From positions 1 to 64,000 of the forward strand of contig FR893173.1 of assembly GCA_000433355.1 (NCBI GenBank): a stretch of DNA of 64,000 nucleotides, given 5' to 3'. Source of the stretch: Alistipes sp. CAG:435. Its GTDB lineage: Bacteria > Bacteroidota > Bacteroidia > Bacteroidales > UBA932. The notes beneath the pieces are model-generated. The model searched no databases. It was not told the DNA's origin and was given only the letters and a program-made list of their open reading frames with translations. The stretch's first letter is position 1. Each line of letters opens with the position of its first letter. Positions 7,123-16,897 of this stretch are shown in pieces. Both the position numbers and the translations under genes were made by a program.

Positions 7123-9711
7123 TTATTTCTGGTTCTGAAGCGCCGCATTGACACGGGCGAGAAGGTACTCATAGTGAGCCTTGTCCTCGGACGGAGCGGA
7201 AGACCGGCGGGAAGAGGCCAATGCCTTGACCTTGTTCAGGAACACGATCCTGCATCCGTCACTCTCATCGATCGTAAGGACGCTTACGCTTTTCTGGTAA
7301 GGGCCTTTGCCCTCGCCAAGGTTGATGTCATCGCATCCGCACCACATCGGCTCGGCGGCATATTCATCAATATCGGGATCCTCAGCAAACGACTTGGCAA
7401 GCATAGACTTGACATCCTTCGCCGAAGCGGTCAGAACCTCCCTCTGGAGAGTCTTTTCCTCAGATGTCAGCCTGCGTCCGGCGATTGACGAGGCGAACAG
7501 CTCATTGTAAAGGTCGTCGTAATATTCCTTTACGGTGTAAGGCTTGCCGGCGCCGGGGACCACCGAGGCCAACATAACATTCGCCGGAACAGTCGAGGCC
7601 AACGCCTTCGCCACCTGAGCGCAGATCTTGTTGGACTGCGGAGCCGACAACGGCAGGTTCGAGGTAACGTCAGCGTCGTTGATCCACGAGGACGCGCGGA
7701 GCTGGCCGACCACCCATTTCAAGGAAGCCTTCTGAACATTTTTGGAGACAGGGGTGGAAGGTTTTACCGATGAACCCTCCTTGACGTTGTTCAGGTATAT
7801 TCCTCCGATCTGCGCCATCACATTGCCGATGTAGCGGTAGTACTGGTTCGTCAGCTGGGTGTAAAGATCGCCTCGGTGGGTAAAGTCCTCGTCATCAGCG
7901 CCTATCCACTCGTTCATCCTCGGAAGGATGTACTTCAGGTTCCTGATGCCGTAGTCACTAGACTTGATCGGATCATCGCCCAAGTCCTCCGTCCTGGCGC
8001 TTGGATCATAGGATCCGTAAGCCGCGGAGGTGGCCATCTGCTGCGCTCCGTAGCGGTAAAGCGGATCACCGGCCTTGGCCTCGATGATCTTACCGGCGAT
8101 CTCAGCCTCCTCCCAGATGTCCTTGGCCCCGATCACAGGGGTGTACAGCCATTTGATGGCATATTCATCATAAACCCCCAGGGACGGCGGCACAAGCTTG
8201 ACACCTTTGTCCCCAGGCTGCGCCACATAGTTGAAGCGGGCATAGTCCATAATCGACGGAGTCGTGCCATACTTCGCGGTGAAAGCGGCGTTCCTCAAAG
8301 AATCGGTAGGATAGGCCGAAGAGGCTCCCATATTGTGCATAAGTCCCAGAGTGTGACCTATTTCGTGAGAGATCACATAGACAAGTGACTCATCGATGAT
8401 GTCCTGCGGCATCTTCACGGCACGGACCTTCTCATCCACTTGTGCCGTCTGCACGAAGCGCCAGTTATTGATCAGCTTGATGACATCGTTATAGACAAGC
8501 ACCGAAGCGTTCAGTATCTCACCTGTCACCGGATCAACCCAAGACGGGCCCATAGCGTTCATCGTGGCGTCAGGTACATACCTGATGCAGGAATATTTCA
8601 GGTTGTCCGGATCGAACTGAGGATCCTCATCGGCTGTAGGGAAGTCACGCACCTGCATCACGTCCTTCAGTCCGATGGCCTCGAAAGCTTTGTTCCAAGC
8701 CAGGACACCATCCTTGATCGGAGCCTTCCAAGCCTCAGGGAACGAATTGTCCACGTACCAGACAATCGGATTCTTGACCGTGACCTTCTGACCTTTCTGC
8801 CAAGCGGTAGTGTCTGAGAGCTCAAGTCTCCAGCGGGAGGCCAGCACATAGCCTTTGAACCCATCCTCGGCGGATGTGAGATTGTACTTCACACTGCCCT
8901 CTCCCGGACCGACCGGGAACACTCCGATCCTCGAATCCTGCACACGGGCCGGCATCGGGTTCTCCGGAAGCAGCATAAACGAAACCGTGTAGGCCATCGA
9001 GCCGGATCCCACTTTGCCTTTCAGCATCAGGAAGGTCTTCGTGAAGTCCACATTGGAATGCACTTTCACGGAAGCGTTGTCATTGAACGCCTTGAGATCG
9101 CTGAACCAGGTTGATTTCTCGTCAGCCGCCTTAGTGAGGGAGAAGTCCTTTCCCTTTGGAGCGACCGAATTGATGAGCGGAGTCACCTCGAAGACCACCT
9201 CCGAGCTGTCCTTGCTCGTCGCCTGCACGGCGATCCTTCTCAAGACCTTAGGAATATAGCTGCGCTCGATGGCGGCCTGCATCCCGGGATCGGAACTCGT
9301 GGCGTTCGTGCCCGGAACAGTCAGCACCACAAGGCTGTCCTTGAGGTCAATCTGGAAATATGTCGGCTTCACGTACTTATACCCGACGTTCAGATAGGCC
9401 GGATTGCTTGTGGCGGTGATCGTGCTGCCCACAAGCATCCTACGTCCCATCATATTCCTTGGAAAGCCCATATAGATCTTGTCCTTGGACGTGCGGTAGA
9501 GGTTGAACGTGCCGCCGCAGGCCGAATCGGCGACCTCCTTCATCAGCTTCTCGTAAGGGGTCTGCTTCTTCTTCGGAGCCGGTTTCTGAGCCGCTGTAGC
9601 CTCCGTCTGAGCCTTTTTCTTCTTTTTCTTAAACACGGACGCTGCCACGTCTGTGGATGGGACCAACAGCGCGGCGGCGATCAAAGTCAGGATAATACTC
9701 CTTTTTGTCAT
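7123..9711 (-). CDS. Large secreted zinc-dependent metalloprotease (DUF5117/DUF5118 type)
   Basis: This 862-residue exported protein has a signal peptide (about residues 1-24) followed by a Lys-rich linker (28-50). The extended zinc motif HEIGHTLGLMHNM starts at His449, giving two His ligands plus the third His of the metzincin-like HExxHxxGxxH, with Glu450 as catalytic base. The surrounding architecture matches the Bacteroidota family annotated as zinc-dependent metalloprotease with DUF5117, DUF5118 and DUF4953 regions. In the SusC-led operon it follows the PKD-like lipoprotein gene by 31 bp. By analogy with RagAB-type systems it probably cuts proteins or peptides that the SusCD pair then imports. 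That link is inferred from gene order. Confidence 0.88.
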   Translation of the reverse strand: MTKRSIILTLIAAALLVPSTDVAASVFKKKKKKAQTEATAAQKPAPKKKQTPYEKLMKEVADSACGGTFNLYRTSKDKIYMGFPRNMMGRRMLVGSTITATSNPAYLNVGYKYVKPTYFQIDLKDSLVVLTVPGTNATSSDPGMQAAIERSYIPKVLRRIAVQATSKDSSEVVFEVTPLINSVAPKGKDFSLTKAADEKSTWFSDLKAFNDNASVKVHSNVDFTKTFLMLKGKVGSGSMAYTVSFMLLPENPMPARVQDSRIGVFPVGPGEGSVKYNLTSAEDGFKGYVLASRWRLELSDTTAWQKGQKVTVKNPIVWYVDNSFPEAWKAPIKDGVLAWNKAFEAIGLKDVMQVRDFPTADEDPQFDPDNLKYSCIRYVPDATMNAMGPSWVDPVTGEILNASVLVYNDVIKLINNWRFVQTAQVDEKVRAVKMPQDIIDESLVYVISHEIGHTLGLMHNMGASSAYPTDSLRNAAFTAKYGTTPSIMDYARFNYVAQPGDKGVKLVPPSLGVYDEYAIKWLYTPVIGAKDIWEEAEIAGKIIEAKAGDPLYRYGAQQMATSAAYGSYDPSARTEDLGDDPIKSSDYGIRNLKYILPRMNEWIGADDEDFTHRGDLYTQLTNQYYRYIGNVMAQIGGIYLNNVKEGSSVKPSTPVSKNVQKASLKWVVGQLRASSWINDADVTSNLPLSAPQSNKICAQVAKALASTVPANVMLASVVPGAGKPYTVKEYYDDLYNELFASSIAGRRLTSEEKTLQREVLTASAKDVKSMLAKSFAEDPDIDEYAAEPMWCGCDDINLGEGKGPYQKSVSVLTIDESDGCRIVFLNKVKALASSRRSSAPSEDKAHYEYLLARVNAALQNQK

Positions 9712-9742
9712 AGATATTTCTTTATTGTTATTGATTATCAGT

Positions 9743-11245
9743 TTAGTTCACCCGATATTTATACATTACCGAAGCGGGATCCCAGAATATGCCCTCGTAG
9801 GACTTCACAAGGGTGTCGTCCGAGAATCTGTAAACGTACAGGCTGCCTTTCTTCTCTCCCGATCTGGATGGATTGTAGGTAGCGATGTAGAGCAGATCCT
9901 CTCCGTTGTCCCCTTTGTCCTTGCCAAGGAAGTTGGTGGCGATGTCCCGGATCTGTTCGCCGACAGGAAGGGTTATCGCCGGCTTGGAGACCGGAGCGCT
10001 GATCAGAGACCAACGGTAAACAGCATTGTCATAGACATAGTACACATCAGCCGAGTTCTTCGTGCCGACAAACTTGCAGTCACTGTCCATCTTCAAATCA
10101 CCGGTCGTGAACGTGACGGTGCTTCCCCAAGTCTTCAAGGCCCCTGAACCTCCGATGCCGTCGGTGTTCTTGATGACATATTCATCAGGATTCGTCTTGC
10201 TTCTGAAGAGGACATAGAGGGAATTGGTCTTCGCGGTCCGCAGAGTGGCCATATTCACAACCTCATAGCCGCTGAGAGTGTAATAGACGGTTCCGGCGGA
10301 GGCGGTTCTTCTGACGGCAAGGCTGTCAGAGTTGCGGAAATATGGCGAGCGGATCGTGGCATCCTTGGCGGTCTTGCGAGAGACTCCTCCGAATATGCCC
10401 GTCATCGGCTTGATGTCGATCATATCGGTGTAGTCACCCATCATCATATCGTAGCGGTAGATGTGCGAGTTCTCACCGAGGATGAACGCCGCGAATCCGG
10501 ATGTCGAAGCCAGCTCGCCGCCGAACGCCTTGAACCGTGAGCCGGCCGAAAGCATACTTGACTTCTTGAACAGCTGGAATGTCTTGGCCTCCATATGCCA
10601 CATCGTACCGTTCTCGTCATCGGTGGCTATCAGAAGGCCGGAGTAGTCCACTTTCTTGACCGTGGCGTTGGACATAAACAACTCTTTTCCGTTCCGTAGT
10701 GTCTGTCCGGGATTGATGGACGAGAACACGTCAGGGAAAACCTCCTGCTTTCCGGCGGTGGCCTCCTCGGAAGTGAGCGTCTTGATGAACGTCAGGTGAC
10801 CGTCTCCGGATTTCCCGTTGCTCAGGATGGTGACACCTTCGTCATACCCCGAGTTCACGTTCAGTGTGAAGTACTTGTACTGGATGCTTTCCCCGTTGTC
10901 GGCCCTGAGCCGAAGAATGAATGTACCCAGTTTGGTGAAAGTATAGTCGATTGTAGGCGAGGTCGAGACGTTCTCGATCGTCCCCGTCTTGAAGATGTGG
11001 TCGGCGACCGTCTTGCCGTCGGCCGGCTGTCCGTAGGACCATTCGTAGGAGACCTCACGGTCACTCTTGACGGTGAGTCCCTCGTATTTCAGTTCCACGC
11101 CAAGGTCGGCGTTGATCGTGTCCGAAGCGACCTTGAACTCGATCGGCGCAAGGTCAACTGTGTCTCCCTCGTCGATCTTCCAGCAGGAGGACACGGCCAC
11201 GGAGAGCAGAGCCGCCGCTGACAAAAATTGGAATATTCTTTTCAT
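9743..11245 (-). CDS. PKD-like family surface lipoprotein
   Basis: This 500-residue lipoprotein (Cys21 in VSSCWK) has an N-terminal Ig/PKD-like segment (about 25-140, with YEWSYG and a closing FTLNV strand) and then a long region rich in repeating beta strands that resembles a propeller or lectin-like ligand-binding fold. The family (PKD-like, PF16407 type) is almost always found next to SusC, SusD and DUF4843 genes, as here. It is most likely a surface-exposed accessory binding protein of the transporter. No catalytic motif is seen. It lies 15 bp downstream of the DUF4843 gene. Confidence 0.8.
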   Translation of the reverse strand: MKRIFQFLSAAALLSVAVSSCWKIDEGDTVDLAPIEFKVASDTINADLGVELKYEGLTVKSDREVSYEWSYGQPADGKTVADHIFKTGTIENVSTSPTIDYTFTKLGTFILRLRADNGESIQYKYFTLNVNSGYDEGVTILSNGKSGDGHLTFIKTLTSEEATAGKQEVFPDVFSSINPGQTLRNGKELFMSNATVKKVDYSGLLIATDDENGTMWHMEAKTFQLFKKSSMLSAGSRFKAFGGELASTSGFAAFILGENSHIYRYDMMMGDYTDMIDIKPMTGIFGGVSRKTAKDATIRSPYFRNSDSLAVRRTASAGTVYYTLSGYEVVNMATLRTAKTNSLYVLFRSKTNPDEYVIKNTDGIGGSGALKTWGSTVTFTTGDLKMDSDCKFVGTKNSADVYYVYDNAVYRWSLISAPVSKPAITLPVGEQIRDIATNFLGKDKGDNGEDLLYIATYNPSRSGEKKGSLYVYRFSDDTLVKSYEGIFWDPASVMYKYRVN

Positions 11246-11260
11246 TTCTTTATTCTCCGA

Positions 11261-12193
11261 TTAATTGAGGAAACCATATCTGCCGCTGCGCGGGTCACCC
11301 CAGCCGATGCGGTTGTTGATGTTGACCTTGTCGCTGCCCATAACCTCAAAGTAAGGGTCGTCAGGATGCTCGGCATAGTACTTCTCGTAATATTCGTATA
11401 GAGGGCAGAACACCGAGCCCGCCCAGGCTGACATATAGGTCTGACGCCAGAATTTCAGCATTTTGTTGTTGTCTGAGCTCGGCTCCGCGTCGAGGTTCTC
11501 ACCGTAGTGTGCGACACAATATTCATAGAAGACAGGGTTGGTCTCGGCGGTCTTGTGGAAGAGGTCGAGGAGCATCCTGAACTTCGCCGGATAGAAGTTG
11601 CCGAGGTCATAGTCCCAGCCCGGGTCGGCCTTGGCGGTCGGTTTCCACCAGGACGGGCAGGCCGGGTCACCGTCGTTGACATAGACCTGAAAATCAGGTG
11701 TCTTGATGCTTTGCGAGCTTGAGCTGTCAGCTGGAAGAGGCTCGAAATTCTCGAACGGGACAAGTCTCAGGTGGACACGCACATAGGCCCCATCCTTCAT
11801 CTCCGGCTGACGTTTAAGTCTCACGGAGACTTTTGTGGAAGTCGCTCCGGCAGGAAGCACACAGTCCCCCACCTCGAAATCAACGCCTTCCCTGGCGGAG
11901 ATCACCGGATAGGTGATGCCGCCGAAGGCTATCGTGTCGCCCTCCTCACTCGGGACGCTCTCCAGCTTGAAAGGCCTGTCCTGGTCCGAGACAGTTCCCA
12001 TAATATAGACAGGAGCCTCAACGTCAATCTCATCGTCTGCCAGAAGGGCGAAAGACTTGATCAGAACCTGCTGCCGGTCCTGAAAATAGATGTGGTCATT
12101 CTGGTCGGTGTCGTACATTATCCACGTTCCGTTGCAGGAAGTGAGGAAAAGCAGAGACGCGATGACCGGATATATTATATTCTTCATATTCAT
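11261..12193 (-). CDS. DUF4843-family lipoprotein
   Basis: This 310-residue lipoprotein has the lipobox LTSCNG with Cys20. The mature part opens with a Tyr/Asp-rich segment (MYDTDQNDHIYFQD) and beta-strand-rich text typical of DUF4843 proteins, which are encoded directly behind SusD genes. Its ATG follows the SusD stop with no intervening base (TAA-ATG), so translation of the two is likely coupled. It is probably an outer-membrane surface accessory of the SusCD complex. Its biochemical role is unknown in the family. Confidence 0.8.
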   Translation of the reverse strand: MNMKNIIYPVIASLLFLTSCNGTWIMYDTDQNDHIYFQDRQQVLIKSFALLADDEIDVEAPVYIMGTVSDQDRPFKLESVPSEEGDTIAFGGITYPVISAREGVDFEVGDCVLPAGATSTKVSVRLKRQPEMKDGAYVRVHLRLVPFENFEPLPADSSSSQSIKTPDFQVYVNDGDPACPSWWKPTAKADPGWDYDLGNFYPAKFRMLLDLFHKTAETNPVFYEYCVAHYGENLDAEPSSDNNKMLKFWRQTYMSAWAGSVFCPLYEYYEKYYAEHPDDPYFEVMGSDKVNINNRIGWGDPRSGRYGFLN

Positions 12194-13618
12194 TTAGTTA
12201 TTAATATTTTTCCTCGCCTCCAGTTCCTCGTCCGGAACAGTCAGCGTGTAGGTGGACGCAAGGTCGCCGTGGAGGGTCTTGCCGGACACGGTCGTGATGT
12301 CCTTCTTCTCCTTCTTCATATCCATCCAGGTAAGCCCCTCGCAGTAGAATTCCCTGTGGCGCTCCTCGAAGAGCAGGTCACGGGTCAGCGCGGTGCCGCT
12401 CTCCTCGAACGTCTCGCGGCCCCTTGACTTCAGAACCTCGTCGAAATACTTCACCGCCTTCGCCGGATCCTTGTCGATGTTGGCCTCGGCGACAATGTAG
12501 TACATCTCTGGAAGCCTCACGACATCATAGCCCAGAATCGACTTCCCGCTATAGGTATTCTCACCGGAAATGAAGCAGTTGTTCACAAGTCTGCGGCAGA
12601 GTGAGGACGAAACATCAAACCAGGCCGAAAGTCTATAGTCGGTCGCCGCTCCGCTGTCCTTCTCATAGATCGAGGCGTAACCTGACGACAGGACAAGAGA
12701 TGAAGACGCTCCCGAGCCGTTGATGTTCAGCTTCTTCATCATCGCGCTCTCGTCATTGATGTAGAGTCCGAAGATCGTCTCGTTCAGGTCAAAGGTCCCG
12801 TTGTCCGGCTGCACGAACGCGCTGGTCGGACGGAAAGAGAACTTGCCGCTGGAGATCACCTTCTGGGCGTAAACCTCTGCGTTGTCCATATCGTTCATAC
12901 TCCAATACACCCTCGCCATCAAGGCCTGAACAGCGTAAAGGTTGATGTGGGCGATCCTCGCATCCGTGAAAGCCAATGCCGCGTTGCTTCTCTCGGCAGG
13001 GACAAGGGTCTCATCCTCATCGAGATATTCCTCAGCCCTCTTCAGGTCTTCAAGAATATTCCGGCACACCTCATCGTAGGAAAGGAGCGGCGAGATGTCG
13101 AATGAATATTTCGTCACGTAAGGGATGGTAGTCTTTTTTTCAGTGTCGAAAGCCCAGTACGGAGGACCGAACAACTTGAGAACCTCGTAGTGCACGAAAG
13201 CCCTCAAAGCCAACGCCTCACCGAGATAGAGGCGGGAATGCTTGTAGGTGTCGATGTCGTCCTCGGCATGCTCCACAATGTTGTTGATGTGGTTGATGGC
13301 CTCATAGGCATCCTTCCAGATTTCCTTCTTTGTGGAAGTCGAGCCGCTGGAGGTCATCTCGCCCTCGGCCAGCTCGGCGTACTTGTAGTCCGAGGTGGTG
13401 AAGTTCTGGCTCATAACCTCCGGGAGGATGATCAGATGCTGACCGTAAAGGTTGCTTCCCGTCAGCTCGCTGTAAACTCCATAGAGAGCGTCCTCATATT
13501 CCTCGGCCGTCTCGAACATATTGATTTTCTCGCCTTTAGGATGGACATCGAGAAACTTGTCACATCCGGTCGCAAGCGCGGCGGCGATTATTGTCGTGAA
13601 TATTATCTTGCTTTTCAT
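12194..13618 (-). CDS. RagB/SusD-family nutrient-binding outer-membrane lipoprotein
   Basis: This 474-residue lipoprotein (Cys19 in ATGCDKFLD) opens with the SusD signature CDKFLDVHPKGE and continues with an alpha-helical TPR-like body, including YEDALYGVYSEL, the LGEALALRAFVHYEV segment and a C-terminal DLLFEERHREFYCEGLTWMDMKK. SusD proteins form the lid over a SusC barrel and capture the ligand outside the cell. It lies 16 bp after the SusC gene. Because the operon carries a protease and no glycoside hydrolase, the ligand is more likely a peptide or phosphorylated compound than a glycan. Confidence 0.93.
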   Translation of the reverse strand: MKSKIIFTTIIAAALATGCDKFLDVHPKGEKINMFETAEEYEDALYGVYSELTGSNLYGQHLIILPEVMSQNFTTSDYKYAELAEGEMTSSGSTSTKKEIWKDAYEAINHINNIVEHAEDDIDTYKHSRLYLGEALALRAFVHYEVLKLFGPPYWAFDTEKKTTIPYVTKYSFDISPLLSYDEVCRNILEDLKRAEEYLDEDETLVPAERSNAALAFTDARIAHINLYAVQALMARVYWSMNDMDNAEVYAQKVISSGKFSFRPTSAFVQPDNGTFDLNETIFGLYINDESAMMKKLNINGSGASSSLVLSSGYASIYEKDSGAATDYRLSAWFDVSSSLCRRLVNNCFISGENTYSGKSILGYDVVRLPEMYYIVAEANIDKDPAKAVKYFDEVLKSRGRETFEESGTALTRDLLFEERHREFYCEGLTWMDMKKEKKDITTVSGKTLHGDLASTYTLTVPDEELEARKNINN

Positions 13619-13634
13619 TGTCTTTCCTCCTTGT

Positions 13635-16600
13635 TTAGAATGTCGGGCGGAAAATCAGGTTGATTCCGCGGCAGTACGGGTAGCTGGTTCCCCTCTCGAA
13701 CTTGACGGTCGAGATGTGGGCGATGTCTGAAAGTCCGAAGCCGACAGCCAGTTTGCGGAGGCCGAGCCTCGTGATCGCCTTAGGCGCGAAGTCGTACATA
13801 ACCTGAATGCTGGAGATGTACAGCTCGTTACGCTTCTCGACGAACCTCTCCGAGTACATTGAGGTGCTTGTGGACGTGCCGATTCCAAGGAAACGGGTGT
13901 GGTCACCTGGTTGCTTCCAACGGTCGGTGAACACCCGGCGGTCAACGTTATATTCAGCGTTGATGTTCTCCACCTTGTTCTGGAGCGTCGAGTTGTAGTA
14001 GTCGGCTCCGAAGGTGTAGGACGTGGCGATGCTGACGGAGAAGCCTTTGTACCTGACGGTGTTCATCCACGAGCCTTGCAGGATAGGGTTGGTGTTGCCG
14101 ACTGCGACCCTCTCTTTCTCATCGTAGCCGTAGGTGTATTCACCATTCTTCTTTATGAATATCTCCTTTCCGGTCGCCGGGTCGATTCCAGCGGAACGCA
14201 TAGCGAATATGTCGTACTGCGAGCCGCCCTCCTGCAGAAGGATCTTCGGCTTGGAGCTGTCGTAAGGGTTGGTGATGTCATCCTTGATGTCATCGGAGAT
14301 CTTCTGGATCTTGTCCATCACGTGACCGCCGGTGAGGGTCATACTCCAGAACAAGTCCTTTGTCCTGATGATCTGACCGGAGACAGAGAGGTCGAGACCC
14401 TTGTTGTTCATCTGGCCGAAGTTCACGTTCATCGAACTTGTGCCGACAGAAGGCGGAAGGGTCACAGGCATAAGCATATCGTAGGTCGTGTTCGAGTAGA
14501 AGTCGAACGACAGGTTGAACCTGTTGTCCAGGAAGGCCGCCGTGATTCCGAAGTTGTTGTTGAAGGTCCTCTGCCATTTGAGGTCAGGATTGCCCATCTG
14601 CTTAGGCAGCGCGCCGATTCCGGAGACATACTGGTACTTGGAATCGTACTGATAGACTGTACGGGCCTGGTAGTAGTCAAACGAGACGCTGCCGGTGTAA
14701 CCCATAGAGTACCTGAATGTAAAGGTGTTGAGCCAAGGAAGATTGTCCTTGATGAACTTCTCGTTGTGAAGGTGCCAGCCGGCTCCGAACGCCCAGAACG
14801 GGGCGAAACTGTTGCGTGAGCCGAACTTGGAAGAGCCTGAGGCCCTGTAGGATCCGTCCACGAAGTATCTGTTCCAAAGGCTGAAGTTGGCGTTGGCAAA
14901 CACACCGACTCCCGTGGAGACCTTGTCCGAGCCGGACGGGTGGCCGGTCGGATAGCTGAGGGCGAACGACAGGTCGGACAGCTCGTCCTTGATGAAGCCT
15001 GTGGCGATGAACGAGGCGTTCTGCTTCCTGCTGTACTGAATATTGCTGCCGGCGCTTATGCGGAACATCGAGCCCTTGGTGTCCAAAGACTTACCATAGT
15101 TGATGACGATCTTGCCGTCGGTGGAGAGGCCGTTGCCGGTCGCGAGGCTGTAGCGTCCCTTGTCAGCCAGCTTGCTGTTCTCGTATTTCGCCATATCCGG
15201 AGACTCGTAGGTGTCGGCCTTGCTCCAGGAAAGTCCAAGATTGGCCTGACCGGTCACATAGAGTTCCTTGGTGATGTTCCATCTTCCTGACAATGAGTTC
15301 GTCCAGGACTGGGTCTGCGACTTGCTGAAACTTGAGAGCGCGGCCTCGTAAAGCGGGTTGGACACCTTCGTTCCAGATGTACTGAACGGATTGAAAGTGT
15401 AGTACTTGTAATATTCCCCGTCCTCATCCTTCATTGGAAGGTAAGGGTTCATCCTTGAGTACTGCGCATAGCTTCCGTAAGGGGAATCGATGCTGCGGTT
15501 CAGCGAGAAGCTGTTCTTGTAGGACAAGGTCAGTTTGTTGCGCAGATGGTAGTTCAGGCTGAAGTTCACGCCGAGGTTCCTTCTGTTGTCACCCTTCATA
15601 ACTCCGTAGGTGTCACCGAAATTGACGTTCGCGCGATACTCCAGTTTCTCTCCCCTTGAACTCAAGGCGAGGGAGTGCGTGTGGCTGAACGGCACACGGA
15701 GCGGAGCGTGGAGCCAGTCCGGATTCACGCCCTTGCGCACAAGCTGGAGCTTGTAGTCGTAGGCCTCGTCCATCGAGCCGTCCGCAGAGTCATATTTTCC
15801 GGCAAGTCTCTCGACCTCAAGTTTCTCGGCAGGGCTGCAAAGGTTGAACGAGCTGAGGTCCGGCACACTGAAACGCGGCACGAAATTGTAGTTCAACCTC
15901 AGTTTTCCCTCCTCGGAGCGCTTCCTTTCGACGACAATGACACCGTTGGCGCCTTTCTCACCGTAAAGGATAGTCGCGGAGGCATCCTTGAGCACATCGA
16001 TGCGCTCGATGTCGAACATATCCAGATCGTAGAGTTCCTGAATGCTGATCTCGACTCCGTCCAGCACGATGAGAGGGTTGTTGACACCCTCCTCGCTCTC
16101 GTTGGTTATGAGCGTGTTGGCTCCACGGATGAGGATCGACGGAACGGCGTTCGGGTTGGATCCCGCGACGTTGTTCTCCACCAGCACCATACCAGGAGTC
16201 AGGGACGCGAGGCTCTGCATCAGGTTGGTCGACGACACTGCGACCAATTGGTCGCCGCTGATCGTGGTGGCCGAGCCCGTGAAGGTCTCCTTCGTCTGTG
16301 TGTAGAAGCCGTTTACCACCACAGCGTCGAGGCTGGAGGTCTTCAGCTGCACATTCAGCCTTGTCGAGGTGCTGACATTGTACTCCTTCGACTCTGTTCC
16401 GATGAATGAATATATCAGGATGTCCTGTTTGCCAGGACTACGCTGAAATGTCAAAGAATAGTTTCCGTCCACATCCGCGGAGGTTCCGATGGATGTCCCC
16501 TTCACGAGCACATTGGCTCCGGGGAGAGGCTCGTCGTGGTCATCCGTGATTCGTCCCTTGATCGTGATCCTTGGGTTACTCGAAGCCCCGGACGACGCGC

Positions 16601-16703
16601 TCTTGCCCTGATTGGTCTGGGCGGAGGCGATGTCCTCGAAGCCGATAACCGACAGCAAGGCGCACAAGGAAAGAATCAGAAACCTAAGGCCGACCGCCTT
16701 CAT
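13635..16703 (-). CDS. SusC/RagA-family TonB-dependent outer-membrane transporter
   Basis: This protein has about 1022 residues, with a signal peptide ending near IASAQ, a carboxypeptidase-regulatory-like beta domain (IKGRITDDHDEPLPGANV) and a TonB plug. The plug carries the SusC hallmark LDGVEI followed by IERIDVLKDASATILYGEKG, and a 22-strand-type barrel follows, ending in an aromatic residue (RPTF). It imports a large nutrient ligand using TonB energy, with SusD as lid. The start at 16703 gives a normal signal peptide; an in-frame ATG at 16727 would add an acidic stretch (ESEK). It is the first gene of the operon and has a well-formed promoter upstream. No ECF sigma/anti-sigma pair is adjacent. 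Confidence 0.93.
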   Translation of the reverse strand: MKAVGLRFLILSLCALLSVIGFEDIASAQTNQGKSASSGASSNPRITIKGRITDDHDEPLPGANVLVKGTSIGTSADVDGNYSLTFQRSPGKQDILIYSFIGTESKEYNVSTSTRLNVQLKTSSLDAVVVNGFYTQTKETFTGSATTISGDQLVAVSSTNLMQSLASLTPGMVLVENNVAGSNPNAVPSILIRGANTLITNESEEGVNNPLIVLDGVEISIQELYDLDMFDIERIDVLKDASATILYGEKGANGVIVVERKRSEEGKLRLNYNFVPRFSVPDLSSFNLCSPAEKLEVERLAGKYDSADGSMDEAYDYKLQLVRKGVNPDWLHAPLRVPFSHTHSLALSSRGEKLEYRANVNFGDTYGVMKGDNRRNLGVNFSLNYHLRNKLTLSYKNSFSLNRSIDSPYGSYAQYSRMNPYLPMKDEDGEYYKYYTFNPFSTSGTKVSNPLYEAALSSFSKSQTQSWTNSLSGRWNITKELYVTGQANLGLSWSKADTYESPDMAKYENSKLADKGRYSLATGNGLSTDGKIVINYGKSLDTKGSMFRISAGSNIQYSRKQNASFIATGFIKDELSDLSFALSYPTGHPSGSDKVSTGVGVFANANFSLWNRYFVDGSYRASGSSKFGSRNSFAPFWAFGAGWHLHNEKFIKDNLPWLNTFTFRYSMGYTGSVSFDYYQARTVYQYDSKYQYVSGIGALPKQMGNPDLKWQRTFNNNFGITAAFLDNRFNLSFDFYSNTTYDMLMPVTLPPSVGTSSMNVNFGQMNNKGLDLSVSGQIIRTKDLFWSMTLTGGHVMDKIQKISDDIKDDITNPYDSSKPKILLQEGGSQYDIFAMRSAGIDPATGKEIFIKKNGEYTYGYDEKERVAVGNTNPILQGSWMNTVRYKGFSVSIATSYTFGADYYNSTLQNKVENINAEYNVDRRVFTDRWKQPGDHTRFLGIGTSTSTSMYSERFVEKRNELYISSIQVMYDFAPKAITRLGLRKLAVGFGLSDIAHISTVKFERGTSYPYCRGINLIFRPTF

Positions 16704-16767
16704 TGTCTTTTCTGATTCCATAAGCATTGAATGATTGAATAAATATTTGTTAAACTTCGTTTTGATG

Positions 16768-16798
16768 CAAAGTTATGCAAATATTTATTCGTATGCAA
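16768..16798 (-). promoter_or_regulatory. Promoter of the SusC-led operon
   Basis: On the minus strand TTG (16796-16798) and TAACTTTG (16768-16775) are spaced by exactly 20 bp, a full match to the Bacteroidota housekeeping promoter. Transcription would start near 16761 and leave a leader of about 55 bases before the ATG at 16703. The housekeeping type suggests that control does not depend on an ECF sigma factor. Confidence 0.8.
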
Positions 16799-16873
16799 TC
16801 GCTTTCGCATCCCTATTTGTTGGTATCAGAGAGAAATAACAGGGACGGAATCTTAATTATATCTTGGGATAAT

Positions 16874-16894
16874 GGTCACTTCGACAGAATGATG
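16874..16894. repeat. Half copy of the TTCGACAGGCTCAG REP
   Basis: GGTCACTTCGACAGAATGA keeps the left half of the 25-bp palindromic repeat and has lost the right half. It lies immediately beyond the stop codon of the amidase gene. Confidence 0.6.
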
Positions 16895-16897
16895 CGC

